A stretch of 64,000 bases of DNA from Ktedonobacter sp. SOSP1-85 (GCF_016587415.1 NZ_BNJI01000003.1:62001-126000); one strand, 5' to 3'. Counted from the stretch's first letter, positions 37,573-46,934 are shown. The notes: generated by a model from the letters alone, not told the origin. Made by a program: numbers and translations.

Positions 37573-37677
37573 CGAGCCTCTCCTTCATTACCTCAAGCAA
37601 CGTTAAGATGGACGTCAACCTGCTATTATTGAATGCTCTTTTCGCTGACCATTCTGCCAGATTGACCTCCAAGTGGT

Positions 37678-38109
37678 TTACGGAGACGGAGCGCATGCCG
37701 AACCAGCGGAACGATCCTCCTGGAGTGTGGCAATGGCTCTTTGCAGGTGTTGTTTTGCCTCCTCGGCAATCGGGGTGAGTTGTTGATTGCGAGAGAGGTC
37801 GATCAGCGCATTCGGGTCAGCGACCTCGACAGAGCACTCCTTGCCAAGCGTTCTCACGATGACATTACATGGCAAGAGAAGCCCTATTGCTGGCTCCAGT
37901 TCTAGCGCACGATGAGCCAGGTGCGGATTACAAACATCCAGAATAAGATACGGGGGCATCTGCACACCAAGTTTCTCGCTCAGTGTTTGCTGGACATCAA
38001 TTTCGGTTAACACCCCAAAGCCCTCCGCTTTCAGCGCTTCCTTGACGCGTAGCACCACGTCTTCATATGGGCCTGAAAGGGCCATCCCAAAACCATACAC
38101 ATATTCCAT
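37678..38109 (-). CDS. DUF302 family protein
   Basis: A 143-residue protein of the DUF302 family. The hallmark layout is present: an N-terminal strand followed by an amphipathic helix (EDVVLRVKEALKAEGFGVLTEIDVQQTL), LGVQMPPYLILDVCNPHLAHRALE, then GLLLPCNVIVRT and a Val-Glu-Val-Ala-Asp-Pro segment. The conserved Cys-Asn-Pro and Leu-Pro-Cys-Asn motifs are intact. The function is unknown, but in many genomes the family lies next to copper and heavy-metal genes, as here. It is in tandem with the SHOCT gene (30 bp apart, same strand), probably one operon. Confidence 0.85.
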   Translation of the reverse strand: MEYVYGFGMALSGPYEDVVLRVKEALKAEGFGVLTEIDVQQTLSEKLGVQMPPYLILDVCNPHLAHRALELEPAIGLLLPCNVIVRTLGKECSVEVADPNALIDLSRNQQLTPIAEEAKQHLQRAIATLQEDRSAGSACAPSP

Positions 38110-38139
38110 CGTTTGCTCCTTTTGTCCCTGTCGCTTGCT

Positions 38140-38427
38140 TTAGGACTGGCGTAAAGGTGTTTCATGCACATTTGGAACTTGAAGGCGCTCACGCATGTGC
38201 TCAAAGGTCTCGGCATCAATCTCACCCCGCGCGTAGCGCTGGCGGAGAATCTCGAGTGCAGAAGGCCCAGCCGGTGAACCATCCCTGTGCGTACGCTCGG
38301 ATGTGAAACGGGTCAGCCAGCGAACCAATGTCCAAATGGCTAACCCCAGCAAGACGAGCCAGAAAAGATTCCAAACGGCCATCCAGAGCACCATCGGCCA
38401 ACTATATCCATAGCCCCACATCATCAT
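38140..38427 (-). CDS. SHOCT domain membrane protein
   Basis: A 95-residue protein. Residues ~10-36 form one transmembrane helix (LWMAVWNLFWLVLLGLAIWTL). The C-terminal ~35 residues are a SHOCT domain: ALEILRQRYARGEIDAETFEHMRERL. SHOCT domains are short helical oligomerisation modules commonly found at the C terminus of small membrane proteins. It lies 30 bp upstream of the DUF302 gene on the same strand and is thus the first gene of that pair. A role in the copper/redox block is inferred only from position. Confidence 0.85.
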   Translation of the reverse strand: MMMWGYGYSWPMVLWMAVWNLFWLVLLGLAIWTLVRWLTRFTSERTHRDGSPAGPSALEILRQRYARGEIDAETFEHMRERLQVPNVHETPLRQS

Positions 38428-38830
38428 AAGAGTAACCTTCCTTTCTTATTTGCGCATGCGCCCGAAAACATGCATTGCCGCATACGCGTATTGACAGTTT
38501 TTTGCATCTGCACGCTGGTGAAAGCATATGGCGCTTTTCCCGCAGAGAGGAGCGAGGGCGAATGCCTGCATGACAGTGCTGTTTCTTTCTCTCTGTCCCT
38601 GTCTTGGTCTTGATGCCCCTTGCATCCTGCTTCAAGTATGGCGGGCATTGTTGATGCTCTCTTGATGGAGAACTGAGGATTGGCTGAGAGACGAGGTCTG
38701 CCAGACATCAAGAAGCCCAATCTTTAGGCATGGGTTTCTGCCAAAGAGAGAGTAGATCAGGACATTTGGTATATTGAAGATAGCGAATTACCATCTCACA
38801 TTTCCCCTGGAATGACAGGAGGGAAAGAGC
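38428..38830. other. Divergent intergenic region between SHOCT and Hsp20 genes
   Basis: About 400 bp that must carry promoters for both directions. No gene is supported. I could not define -35/-10 boxes with confidence. Confidence 0.4.
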
Positions 38831-39238
38831 ATGCAAGAACAGGTGAAACAGCAGCATATTCCCGTCAAGGTCTATCGTACGGGTGAGCGCTTGATGGTTG
38901 CGGCTCCTATGGCTGGGCTAGAACCTGAGAACTTTCTGGTCGAACTTACCGGTGATGACCGCCTCATTCTCCATGGGAACCTGCGTGCCATGCTCAAAGA
39001 GATCTTTGATCTCTTGCTCGATGAGTGGAGTGCTGGAGCCTATCACCGCGAACTAGCGCTTCCCATTCCAGTTGATGGAGAGTGCGCCAATGTTACCTAT
39101 GGGAACGGCGTGCTGACAGTAGCCTTGCCCATTAGCACGCAGACGCGCCCCGCTCGACTGACGCTCAAACGACTCGCTGCGACCCACGGTGAGCGCCGAG
39201 GCAATGCTGGGCATCCTCCAGCGTGTCTGCATTCTTAG
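38831..39238 (+). CDS. Hsp20 / alpha-crystallin family chaperone
   Basis: A 135-residue small heat-shock protein preceded by AGGAGGG 9 bp before the start. The alpha-crystallin domain spans ~10-115: PVKVYRTGERLMVAAPMAGLEPENFLVEL, then YHRELALPIPVDGECANVTYGNGVLTVALPI. The A-x-x-x-NGVL-x-V signature is present as VTYGNGVLTVALP. Between the two halves, residues ~50-75 (MLKEIFDLLLDEW) form an unusual helix where others have a loop and dimerisation strand. The C-terminal I-x-I/V motif is not clear. It is an ATP-independent holdase; in mycobacteria a homologue (HspX) is a hallmark of the dormancy response. Confidence 0.8.
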   Translation: MQEQVKQQHIPVKVYRTGERLMVAAPMAGLEPENFLVELTGDDRLILHGNLRAMLKEIFDLLLDEWSAGAYHRELALPIPVDGECANVTYGNGVLTVALPISTQTRPARLTLKRLAATHGERRGNAGHPPACLHS

Positions 39239-39688
39239 CCGCTTTATTAGGCAAATGAGGCGAACATACTTTTGCGCGAATTTTTGCTCAGATCAAGCAG
39301 CGTAGCTAGCCTCTCATTTTCATCGAAACTACTATGAAAACTGGCCTATATCACTGCAATCAGACGAGGCGCAACACACAAAAGAGCGTTGGCAATATAG
39401 CTCAGTGTTCTTTTGCGTGTTGCGTGTTCCTCTGATCTAGGTATCCTCGCGTAATGGTTCAATATATGCAGCCGGACGAAGCTTGAGACGCCGGGGGGGG
39501 CGGTTACTATCACGGCCTGGAGGCCCAGCGTTTTGCAAGAAGATCTCGTCCAGCCAGCATTTCACCAGTCATTGTTTCCTGCACAATCCTCAGCCGAGCC
39601 TCAGTTTTCCCTCACGGCGGCCTCAGCCTGGCATGCGACACTCACCAGTGAAGAGAACAAGGTGCATTTCTGAGAAAGGAGTGGAAGA
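39239..39688. other. Intergenic region upstream of copper ATPase
   Basis: About 450 bp. It includes a G9 run near 39489-39497 and presumably the promoter of the copper ATPase operon. I see no gene or clear operator. Confidence 0.4.
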
Positions 39689-42529
39689 ATGCTACACGAA
39701 ACAACAACGCAGGGGTCAGCCTCGCCACAGGTGCAAGACCCCGTCTGTGGCATGACCATTGCCCAAACAGAGGCATTCGCCACACGCACGGCGGGTGAAG
39801 AACCCTTCTACTTCTGTTCGGCACATTGTGTGCACCAGTTCGACCGTGAGCACAGTCGTTCAGCAACCACCGGCGTTGGGGAGACAGCACAACTCCAGTA
39901 CATCGAGCTTCCGGTCAGTAACTGGGGTGGGCATCAGGGGGCTCTACGCCTGCAAGAACGCCTCATAGCCCTACCAGGCATCGCACAGATCGCAGCCAAT
40001 CCAAAGAGCAATCTGCTGCATGTCACCTACGACCCATCTACCATCACCCTCGAAGCGATCATTGATCAGGTGCGCGAGGCAGGGTATACCATAGGGAGGG
40101 CGACGACGTATCTCGACATTAAGAGCATGCACTGCGCATCCTGCGTCATCAGCATTGAACAGGCCCTCTCGCGCACACCGGGAGTGCTTGCGGCTACCGT
40201 CAATCCAGCGACAAGCCGGGCACAGGTGACCTTCCTACCGACGCTGATTGACCGGACAGGCCTTACTCGCGCCATTGAAGCAGCAGGCTATCAGGTGCGA
40301 GGCGAAGCAATTCCAACTGAGACGGCGATGGACCAGGCTGAGCAAGACCAGGCACGTGAGTACACCACACTTCTCCACAAATTCTGGTTCGCCGCCATCA
40401 TCTCACTGCCTGTGATCGTGTTTTCCTATCCACAGTTCTTCCCGGGACTGCGCGACTGGCTCACACCGGGGAGCGATGTGCGACGCTTCGTCTGGGCCTT
40501 GCTTGGTCTGCTCACACTGCCGGTGCTCGCCTGGGCGGGGAGTCACTTCTTTACTGGCATGTGGCAGGCACTTAGACATCGGCAAGCCAATATGCATACC
40601 TTGATCGCTATCGGTATCTCTGCTGCCTGGCTCTACTCTGGCGTTGCCGTCGCCATCCCACAGATGTTCCCGTCAATGGCACTGGCAGAAGTCTTTTACG
40701 ATGTCACAGCGGTGGTTGTCGCCCTGGTCAACCTGGGATTAGCCCTCGAATTGCGGGCCCAGGGACGCACCAGTGAGGCCATCAAGAAACTCATTGGCTT
40801 GCAAGCAAAGACCGCGCGCGTGGTACGCGATGGCATCGAGCAAGACATCCCCATTGAGGAAGTGTTGGTAGGCGATATCCTTGTGGTGAGGCCCGGAGAA
40901 AAAATCCCCGTCGATGGGATTGTGCTCTCTGGCACCTCCTCCGTTGATGAGAGCATGCTTACCGGAGAATCCATCCCCGTGGAAAAACATGCGAGCGACG
41001 AAGTCATCGGTGCGACCATGAATCAGATGGGTAGTTTCCGCTTCCGCGCCACCAAGGTTGGCAAGGATACGGCACTGGCTCAGATCATTCGCCTGGTGCA
41101 GGATGCCCAGGGCTCCAAAGCCCCCATTCAGCGCGTCGTCGATCAGGTCTCGCACTACTTTGTGCCAACGGTCATGATGCTGGCAGTTGCGGCAACAGTC
41201 ATCTGGTTCACCTTCGGGCCACAGCCCGCAATCGTGTACGCGCTCATTGTCTTCGTCACTACCCTGATCATTGCCTGCCCGTGTGCACTTGGGCTAGCTA
41301 CCCCGACCAGCCTGACCGTGGGGATTGGCAAAGGGGCCGAACAGGGCATTCTGATTCGCTCGGGCGATGCACTCCAAACCACGATGCACCTGCAAACCAT
41401 CGTACTGGACAAGACTGGTACTATCACTCGCGGCAAACCTGAACTGACGAATGTCGTGGCTAAGACCGGCTTCGACGAGGACGAGATCCTCACCCTCGCA
41501 GCAACTGTTGAGCGCAATTCTGAGCATCCTCTGGCAACAGCTATCGTGGAGGGAGCAAAAGGGCGTCACCTCGCTATGTCCGAGGTAAGCAACTTCAAGG
41601 CTATTCCTGGTCAGGGAGTCGAAGCAGATGTTGCTGGGAAACATGTACACCTTGGGAACGCGGCCTTGTTGCATACAGCACATATTCAGCTGGGGCAATT
41701 GGAGGCTGAGGTTCGGCACCTGGCCGATGACGGCAAGACGCCTATGTACATCGCCATAAACGGGCAGGCCGCGGGCATTGTGGCCGTTGCCGATACGGTG
41801 AAGGAAGAATCGACCGCTGCCATTGCTGCGCTCAAGCGTCTGGGGCTCGAAGTGGTGATGCTGACAGGCGACAATCGGCGAACCGCCGCTGCCATCGGGC
41901 TTCAGGTAGGAGTAGACCGTGTGCTCGCTGAAGTGCGCCCTCAAGACAAAGCGCACGAAGTGCAAAAGCTCCAACTGGAAGGAAAAAAAGTCGGGATGGT
42001 GGGGGATGGGATAAACGATGCGCCCGCGCTCTCACAGGCTGATGTCGGGTTGGCTATTGGCACTGGCACTGACGTCGCCATCGAGGCGGCGGATATCACG
42101 CTCATTAGTGGAAGCCTGAACGGAGTAGTGACAGCCATTGCCATTTCTAAGGCGACCATGCGTAATGTAAAGCAAAACCTGTTTGGCGCCTTCATCTACA
42201 ATGCCCTGGGCATTCCCATTGCAATGGGCATTCTTTACCCCTTTACCGGCATTCTTCTGAGTCCTCTTCTCGCTGCTGCTGCCATGGCGGCGAGCTCAGT
42301 CACGGTGGTAACAAACGCCAATCGCCTGCGAGGCTGGCATCCCAAGGGGGAACCAGTATGGCCTCATAAACATCCGCCTCCCCTTTCAGAGAACACCTTC
42401 CAACGGAACGGGGTGATATCGAAAAAGCACATCAGAGCAGCGCAACCCAACAGAACCCAGTCACACGCGGAGCACGCAACTGCGAACGCAGGGCAACGGA
42501 TAGAGAGAAGAACAGAAAGCGGAACATGA
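39689..42529 (+). CDS. copA: Copper-transporting P1B ATPase with YHS and two HMA domains
   Basis: A 946-residue P1B-type Cu+ ATPase. Order: an N-terminal YHS-like domain (DPVCGMTI ... FYFCSAHCVHQF, residues ~16-57); HMA1 (~70-136), whose CxxC is lost (PVSNWGGHQGAL); HMA2 (~141-205) with MHCASC at 147-152; eight helices; TGESIPVEK in the actuator; CPC at 530-532 (IACPCALGLATP); DKTGTITRG with Asp 574; SEHPLA; VGDGINDAPAL; and C-terminal MAASSVTVV. CPC with these helices marks the Cu+ subgroup that exports copper. A ~45-residue C-terminal extension after NANRLRGWHP is rich in His, Arg and Asn. The next gene overlaps by 4 bp. Confidence 0.92.
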   Translation: MLHETTTQGSASPQVQDPVCGMTIAQTEAFATRTAGEEPFYFCSAHCVHQFDREHSRSATTGVGETAQLQYIELPVSNWGGHQGALRLQERLIALPGIAQIAANPKSNLLHVTYDPSTITLEAIIDQVREAGYTIGRATTYLDIKSMHCASCVISIEQALSRTPGVLAATVNPATSRAQVTFLPTLIDRTGLTRAIEAAGYQVRGEAIPTETAMDQAEQDQAREYTTLLHKFWFAAIISLPVIVFSYPQFFPGLRDWLTPGSDVRRFVWALLGLLTLPVLAWAGSHFFTGMWQALRHRQANMHTLIAIGISAAWLYSGVAVAIPQMFPSMALAEVFYDVTAVVVALVNLGLALELRAQGRTSEAIKKLIGLQAKTARVVRDGIEQDIPIEEVLVGDILVVRPGEKIPVDGIVLSGTSSVDESMLTGESIPVEKHASDEVIGATMNQMGSFRFRATKVGKDTALAQIIRLVQDAQGSKAPIQRVVDQVSHYFVPTVMMLAVAATVIWFTFGPQPAIVYALIVFVTTLIIACPCALGLATPTSLTVGIGKGAEQGILIRSGDALQTTMHLQTIVLDKTGTITRGKPELTNVVAKTGFDEDEILTLAATVERNSEHPLATAIVEGAKGRHLAMSEVSNFKAIPGQGVEADVAGKHVHLGNAALLHTAHIQLGQLEAEVRHLADDGKTPMYIAINGQAAGIVAVADTVKEESTAAIAALKRLGLEVVMLTGDNRRTAAAIGLQVGVDRVLAEVRPQDKAHEVQKLQLEGKKVGMVGDGINDAPALSQADVGLAIGTGTDVAIEAADITLISGSLNGVVTAIAISKATMRNVKQNLFGAFIYNALGIPIAMGILYPFTGILLSPLLAAAAMAASSVTVVTNANRLRGWHPKGEPVWPHKHPPPLSENTFQRNGVISKKHIRAAQPNRTQSHAEHATANAGQRIERRTESGT

Positions 42530-42906
42530 TGAACCTGACAAATATCCTGGCGCTCCTTGGTGGACTCTTCGTGATCGGTGGCATTGCCTGGTTCTTCTGG
42601 GGGCCACGCAAGGGTAGTGTACGGGCAACAAGCACCTCTCGTGGCTACCAGGAGGCCATGATCCTGGTCAAAGGCAGCTATACCCCCGATGTGATTGTCG
42701 TCCAACATGGCAAGCCGGTACGCTTCAACTTTCGCCGTGAAGAGGCGGCCGCTTGCTCAGAGATGGTCGTGTTGAGCCACTTCGGCAAGAGCGCCCGGCT
42801 CCCAACCGGGGAAACCATCCCGGTAGAGTTTCTCCCAGAGCAACCCGGCGAATATGAGTTCAGCTGTCAGATGGGCATGCTTCGGGGAAAGATTATTGTC
42901 GAATAG
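42526..42906 (+). CDS. Membrane-anchored cupredoxin domain protein
   Basis: A 126-residue protein overlapping copA by 4 bp (ATGA), so translationally coupled. Residues ~5-25 form a membrane anchor (ILALLGGLFVIGGIAWFFW). The rest is a cupredoxin-like beta sandwich: SYTPDVIVVQHGKPVRFNF, then EAAACSEMVVLSHFGKSARL, then PGEYEFSCQMGMLRGKIIVE. The type-1 copper ligand set is seen as a Cys-x-Met plus FSCQMGM, with His in LSHFG. It probably binds Cu(I)/Cu(II) outside the membrane and hands it to or takes it from the ATPase. This CopA-cupredoxin pairing is common in copper-tolerance loci. Confidence 0.85.
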   Translation: MMNLTNILALLGGLFVIGGIAWFFWGPRKGSVRATSTSRGYQEAMILVKGSYTPDVIVVQHGKPVRFNFRREEAAACSEMVVLSHFGKSARLPTGETIPVEFLPEQPGEYEFSCQMGMLRGKIIVE

Positions 42907-42995
42907 TGAAGTACGAGAGGCACAAGCATTGTCGCATGTGCATGCGTGTTGCCTGCGCATGCAAGCCACCACACCGTAGAGAGAGGGGCCATGAG

Positions 42996-43228
42996 ATGAA
43001 GAACGTCCATGATCATCCACCGACGAGAGGAAGAGGATTCCAATCACGAATCGCGACCTGGGTACTTCTCGGCTTTCTCGCCATCAGCGTTTTTTTCTCA
43101 TCACAGAACATAGTGCACACCTGCTGGGCGTGCTTCCATTTTTGCTCTTCCTGCTGTGTCCTTTGATGATGCTCTTTATGCATCTTGGACACGGGAACCA
43201 TGATAGAAATGATCACCAGGGAGAATAG
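42996..43228 (+). pseudogene. DUF2933 protein frameshifted in a T7 run
   Basis: Start ATG 42996 gives MKNVHDHPPTRGRG, then SRIATWVLLGFLAISVFF. At the T7 run 43090-43096 the frame slips. With one extra T the sequence would continue LITEHSAHLLGVLPFLLFLLCPLMMLFMH, then LGHGNHDRNDH to a TAG at 43226-43228. That combined product is a DUF2933 protein (one or two helices plus a His-rich tail), a small family frequent beside copper genes. As read, translation stops at 43166 with a Cys-rich tail. The 8T form may exist by slippage or be the true sequence. It follows the cupredoxin gene in operon order. Confidence 0.7.
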
Positions 43229-43294
43229 ACAGGACAGCCAAAAACAGTAGCACTTGATAAAAAGAAAAGAACAATCATCAGAAGGAGTTCTCCA

Positions 43295-43422
43295 ATGCAC
43301 ACACATGAAGCACCAGCCTATGGCCTTTGGCTCCTGGTCATCATTAATGCAGGGGTGTTCATCCTCTTCGCTTTTAGCTTCGTCCGTCCGCGCACAACCC
43401 GAGACTGGCGCTCCTTTGGTAT
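43295..43422 (+). pseudogene. 5' stub of ICMT-like methyltransferase gene
   Basis: AAGGAG sits before ATG 43295, which begins MHTHEAPAYGLWLLVI, then INAGVFILFAFSFVRPRTT and RDWRSFG. This matches, from memory, the N terminus of isoprenylcysteine carboxyl methyltransferase-like membrane proteins that accompany DUF2933 and CopA in copper islands. After the GDWRSFG-equivalent codons the sequence becomes the reverse complement of the P2-type ATPase pseudogene. Only about 42 residues remain, so the gene is destroyed. The junction near 43420 is a direct fusion point between two unrelated genes. Confidence 0.55.
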
Positions 43423-44862
43423 ACCCAACATATCTGCCTTCCGCTGTCATATCAACGGTACTCATGAGCCGTCGTGTGGGATCGAAGCGGAACAGCGCAT
43501 GATGCCGCCTATCACGAGCCGACGAACTGACATCCGCACCCAACATCGCAGCCGCATGTAACAGCGCGACTTCTGTTGGATCTCCCATTTCTCGCTGTTC
43601 GTCAACGTCAGCAGTGGAGCTGGACACCATAGTAACAAGTAATGACTGGAGGAGCGCATGCTTGCCGCTTGCGCTCTCCCCAGAGAGGAAGTCCTGTGCA
43701 AGCGTTGCGTCGAGGAGGAGCGTCACCGTCATCCGATTACGGGTAAGCGTGCCCATCTTGTCAGTGCAGATCACATCGGTACATCCAAGCGTCTCGACCG
43801 CACTCAAGCGGCGCAGCAATGCCCCACGGCGGGCCAGGGTACGTACCGCCATTGCCAGCGCCAGGGTGATGGTTGGTAAAAGCCCTTCTGGCACATTCGC
43901 GACTAACAGCCCTACTGCAAACACAAACGCGTCCCGTAAGGAAAGGCCCGCCAGGACACCGATGGGCAAAAACGCGAGGCCTACTACGGTTGCCACTGCG
44001 GCAATCAACCAGGCGACGCGTCGCACCTGTCGCTCTAAAGGACTTTCCTCTCGACCAACCCGCTCAGTGAGCGCCGCAATACAACCCAACTCAGTCGTCA
44101 TCCCCGTCCGATAGACCAGAGTGTGTGCCGGCCGCCTGTACAAACCGTTCCAGAGAACACCAGATCCGATTGCGAAAGGAAATCTCCTTCGGCCTCAGGT
44201 GCTCCTGCATACCGCTCAACTAGCGTCGATTCACCGGTGAGCATGGACATGTCCACCTCCAGGGCACCGTCGAAGAGGCGTGCATCAGCACTGATGGCAT
44301 CGCCCTCTTCAATCAGGAGAACGTCCCCCGGTACTAACTCTCGCACCACGATCCCTTGTCGACGACCATCTCGTATGACCGTCGCCCGATGAGGAAGATA
44401 GCTAGAGAGTGCTTCGACCGCACGCTCTGCCTGCTGTTCTTGCCAGAACGCAAAGACAGCATTGAGCAGGATCACTCCGATGATCGCTATCGCAAGGACA
44501 GCTGTGTGGGCAACGAGGGCAAGTGCTGCCGCAGCCCACAGGAGCAGTGCCAAGGGATGAATGAATTGCACGGCAAAATCTTTGAGCCATGTACGATCAC
44601 CGTGCCGACGAAGTTCATTTGGCCCGTAGGCGACCAGGCGTCGAGCCGCCTCACGGCTGGTCAGTCCTTGCTGCGTTGAGTGTAACGCTCGAAGCAGGAG
44701 AGGAATCGATGCTTGTTCTGGTGGCGGGAAACGTGCCGTCACCGATTCGATTTGAGGCTGCTGAGGTCTTTTGTGTGAGGAGATCGCGTCCGAAGAAACA
44801 GGCGATGTCGAAGCAGCGTTAGTCTCACGTGATCTCGATTCGGATGGCATCTGGCTGGACAT
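43420..44862 (-). pseudogene. Truncated, frameshifted second copy of P2-type ATPase
   Basis: A close homologue of the pump at 18972-21866 in opposite orientation. It starts MSSQMPSESRSRETN at 44862 and follows the intact copy through GLTSREAARRLVAYGPNEL, DMSMLTGEST and FSGTVCTGG. At about 44131 it loses one T (intact copy GGCGGCTCGGC, here GGCGGCCGGC), shifting frame. The next frame gives ALVYRTG-like, NVPEGLLPT, CTDKMGTLTRN (Lys-Thr of DKTGT changed to Lys-Met) and KGAP. The gene then ends at the fusion with the ICMT-like stub, lacking roughly the last 470 residues. It is inactive by three independent defects. Confidence 0.85.
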
Positions 44863-45420
44863 CTATGTGTTCTCCTGCAGAAGCTTCTTCTGATGAAGGA
44901 GCTTCTCTTTCCACTGTGACCACACGCACAAACAGGACCGTAGTCTCTTGCCGTACCTCACCTTTTCAGAATCATGGTACATCCCTCTGACAACGCTTCT
45001 CCTCTGCGTGCCCCTCCCGAAAGATGTGCGAGGCAAGAGCGGCTTGTTGGAAGTTGGAAATCTCTCCTGTTCCGTCTCAACATCGAGTGATCTGGGCATC
45101 GGTAGGCGCTCACTGCTTGGGTCTCTTTCTGGGCAATAGTTGACTTGCACGCCTTGTTACGATAATGCTATCGTACCATGTGCCCACAGCGTTTCTCTCA
45201 ACATGTGCTGTGGTTGAAACCGCTTGTTTAATGCGGGAAATGGAGAGACTCCGCGCTACGTCGTAGCGCTGGCCGCTCATACTGGGATTTGCAGAGCTAG
45301 ATAGCAGAGAGCACGCTCATGAGTTCTCTTGCAAAAAGCATCTCAAGCCCACGTCGCATTGCACGGTTTACGATTCTCTCGACAAGAAGCAGGGACGCCA
45401 CAGAGGAAGGATGGGATGAA
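44863..45420. other. Intergenic region before USP cluster
   Basis: About 560 bp. It contains the former ATPase promoter on the minus strand and a weak sigma-70-like promoter on the plus strand (listed separately). The frame of the following hypothetical gene is open from 45319. Confidence 0.35.
45140..45166 (+). promoter_or_regulatory. Possible sigma-70-like promoter
   Basis: TTGACT (45140-45145) and GATAAT (45161-45166) with a 15-bp spacer. The spacer is short, so support is weak. It would serve the hypothetical gene at 45421 and perhaps the USP genes. Confidence 0.25.
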
Positions 45421-45789
45421 ATGGATCTGCATGAACCTCTTCGGATATGCCTCCTGGCTCTTGCGAGCTGGTATCCCAAACATCTGCTGAGGAGCAATCG
45501 CAGTGTCCTTGGTGACCGAGCCTTTTGCCCACATTGCCAGACAACTGCGGAGGTGATGGCATGGCTTCAACAGCAAGAGCCTGCATTCTTGGAGAAGCCT
45601 GCCCATTTAGTGGTTGATGCACAGCAATGCACCATCTATTTGACAGAAACCACTGAGAAGATGCCTGCTTATTGGGTCCATTGCCGAGGGAAAATGCCTG
45701 TCGAGGTGGAAGCACAAAGCACCCATGAGACAACTCTCGGTGAAAGAAAGGAACAGAGGCGTAAAAAGAATACATGTATAGAACAGTAA
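45421..45789 (+). CDS. Hypothetical protein, paralogue of the 62423 gene
   Basis: About 122 residues if started at ATG 45421 (GGAAGG upstream; open from 45319). I do not recognise a named family. It is clearly related to the protein at 62423: both have EPLRICLLA/EPLNICLLA, YPKHLL/YPQHVM, a VLG segment, a short Cys-containing loop (here CPHC), AWLQ/AFLE, HLVVDAQQCTIYL/LLVVDGQQSSIYI and a final VHCRGKMPVEV/VHLRGHIPAQL. The fold looks alpha/beta with a GQQ turn. The 40 C-terminal residues are Lys/Glu-rich. It precedes the USP gene by 56 bp on the same strand, suggesting a role in the same stress response. Unknown function. Confidence 0.6.
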   Translation: MDLHEPLRICLLALASWYPKHLLRSNRSVLGDRAFCPHCQTTAEVMAWLQQQEPAFLEKPAHLVVDAQQCTIYLTETTEKMPAYWVHCRGKMPVEVEAQSTHETTLGERKEQRRKKNTCIEQ

Positions 45790-45845
45790 GCTTGTCTGTA
45801 GATCTCACTCAATGAGTGAAAGGCTTTGGAGGCAAAGCGCAATCC

Positions 45846-46811
45846 ATGTTTCAAAAAATTTTAGTTCCACTGGATGGATCAGATCGGGCTGAGCGTGCCA
45901 TTCCCATTGCTGCTCATATTGCACACGCTTGCGGTGGCTCGGTCATCCTGCTTCGAGTGCTTACCCATTCTGCTGACATGGTGGTCTCTTTCCTGCAACC
46001 GCCAGAGACTGCGGAGAAGCATGTGGAAACACTCCATGCACAAGCAAGCACCTATTTACACGCTGTTGCGGTAAGAGAAGCGTTGACGCATATCCCGACG
46101 ACCCTGGAGGTCGCCGATAGTATGCCTGCTCAGACCATCCTTTCGACGGCGCGCTTACAAGCCGTCGATCTGATTGTCATGTGCAGCCATGGCATGACAG
46201 GCTTCAAACGCTGGGCTTTAGGGAGTGTTGCCCAAAAAGTTGCACACGCGAGTGATGTTCCTGTTCTAGTTCTTCGTGAGGACGGGGGGAGCTCATTGCC
46301 TCTGACACCAAATGGAACGCGTTCGATGTGTACGCTGGTAGCTCTCGATGGCTCACCCTTGGCCGAAACGGCACTCTTTCCAGCAGGAGGCCTCTGCGCA
46401 GCATTATCTGCTCCGGCACAGGGACGCCTCCATCTGACACATATCGTGCCTCTCTCTCATCAGGATGAGCAAGCTGAAGAGGCAATAACGAGAGCGCATG
46501 CCTATTTATGCTCTGTCGCACAGAAATTCCACGAAGGGGAGATGGCACATTTGCATCTCTTGGTGTCATCATCGGTTGCGCTTGGTAGAGATGTCGCTGA
46601 TACCCTCATCAAGATTGCTGAGACCGACACTCAAGAGCAAGACGTTAGGGAGACCCAGCCCTGTCATATGATCGCACTGGCAACACACGGACGAGAAGGT
46701 GCTGACCGCTGGATCATGGGAAGTATCACTGAACGCGTACTTGAAGCAACCAGGCTTCCCACACTTATCGTGCGTCCTCAAATATCAGCAGGCGAATCGA
46801 ATGGTGGATGA
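45846..46811 (+). CDS. Tandem universal stress protein (UspA x2)
   Basis: About 321 residues starting MFQKILVPLDGSDRAERAI; the frame is open from 45816, but the USP domain begins here. Domain 1 carries CSHGMTGFKRWALGSVAQKV, a complete G-x2-G-x9-G-S ATP-binding signature. Domain 2 begins CTLVALDGSPLAETAL and carries ATHGREGADRWIMGSITERV, also complete. A variable acidic linker with TDTQEQDVRET precedes the second signature. It is cytosolic, and tandem USPs of this kind bind ATP and slow growth under stress. It is followed 120 bp later by another tandem USP on the same strand. Confidence 0.9.
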   Translation: MFQKILVPLDGSDRAERAIPIAAHIAHACGGSVILLRVLTHSADMVVSFLQPPETAEKHVETLHAQASTYLHAVAVREALTHIPTTLEVADSMPAQTILSTARLQAVDLIVMCSHGMTGFKRWALGSVAQKVAHASDVPVLVLREDGGSSLPLTPNGTRSMCTLVALDGSPLAETALFPAGGLCAALSAPAQGRLHLTHIVPLSHQDEQAEEAITRAHAYLCSVAQKFHEGEMAHLHLLVSSSVALGRDVADTLIKIAETDTQEQDVRETQPCHMIALATHGREGADRWIMGSITERVLEATRLPTLIVRPQISAGESNGG

Positions 46812-46934
46812 ATGGAGAGTACCTCCAGATGGAGTGAGCCCATTGAGGGAAGCGTGCATATATCATGAAGGCGAGCACTTTCTTCTAAGAGTAGGAGCAG
46901 AGAGACCTTTGATCAAAGGAGAGAGAGGAGCTTG

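Noticed and set aside
39489..39497. G9 run as a possible G-quadruplex or slippage site
   Set aside because: A single run with no further G-tracts at fixed spacing; it lies in non-coding DNA, so no effect can be argued.
43013..43420. C-terminal 130 residues of the long minus ORF ending at 43013
   Set aside because: They are the reverse complement of the ICMT-like stub and the DUF2933 gene, so they are a shadow created by the gene fusion, not a protein.
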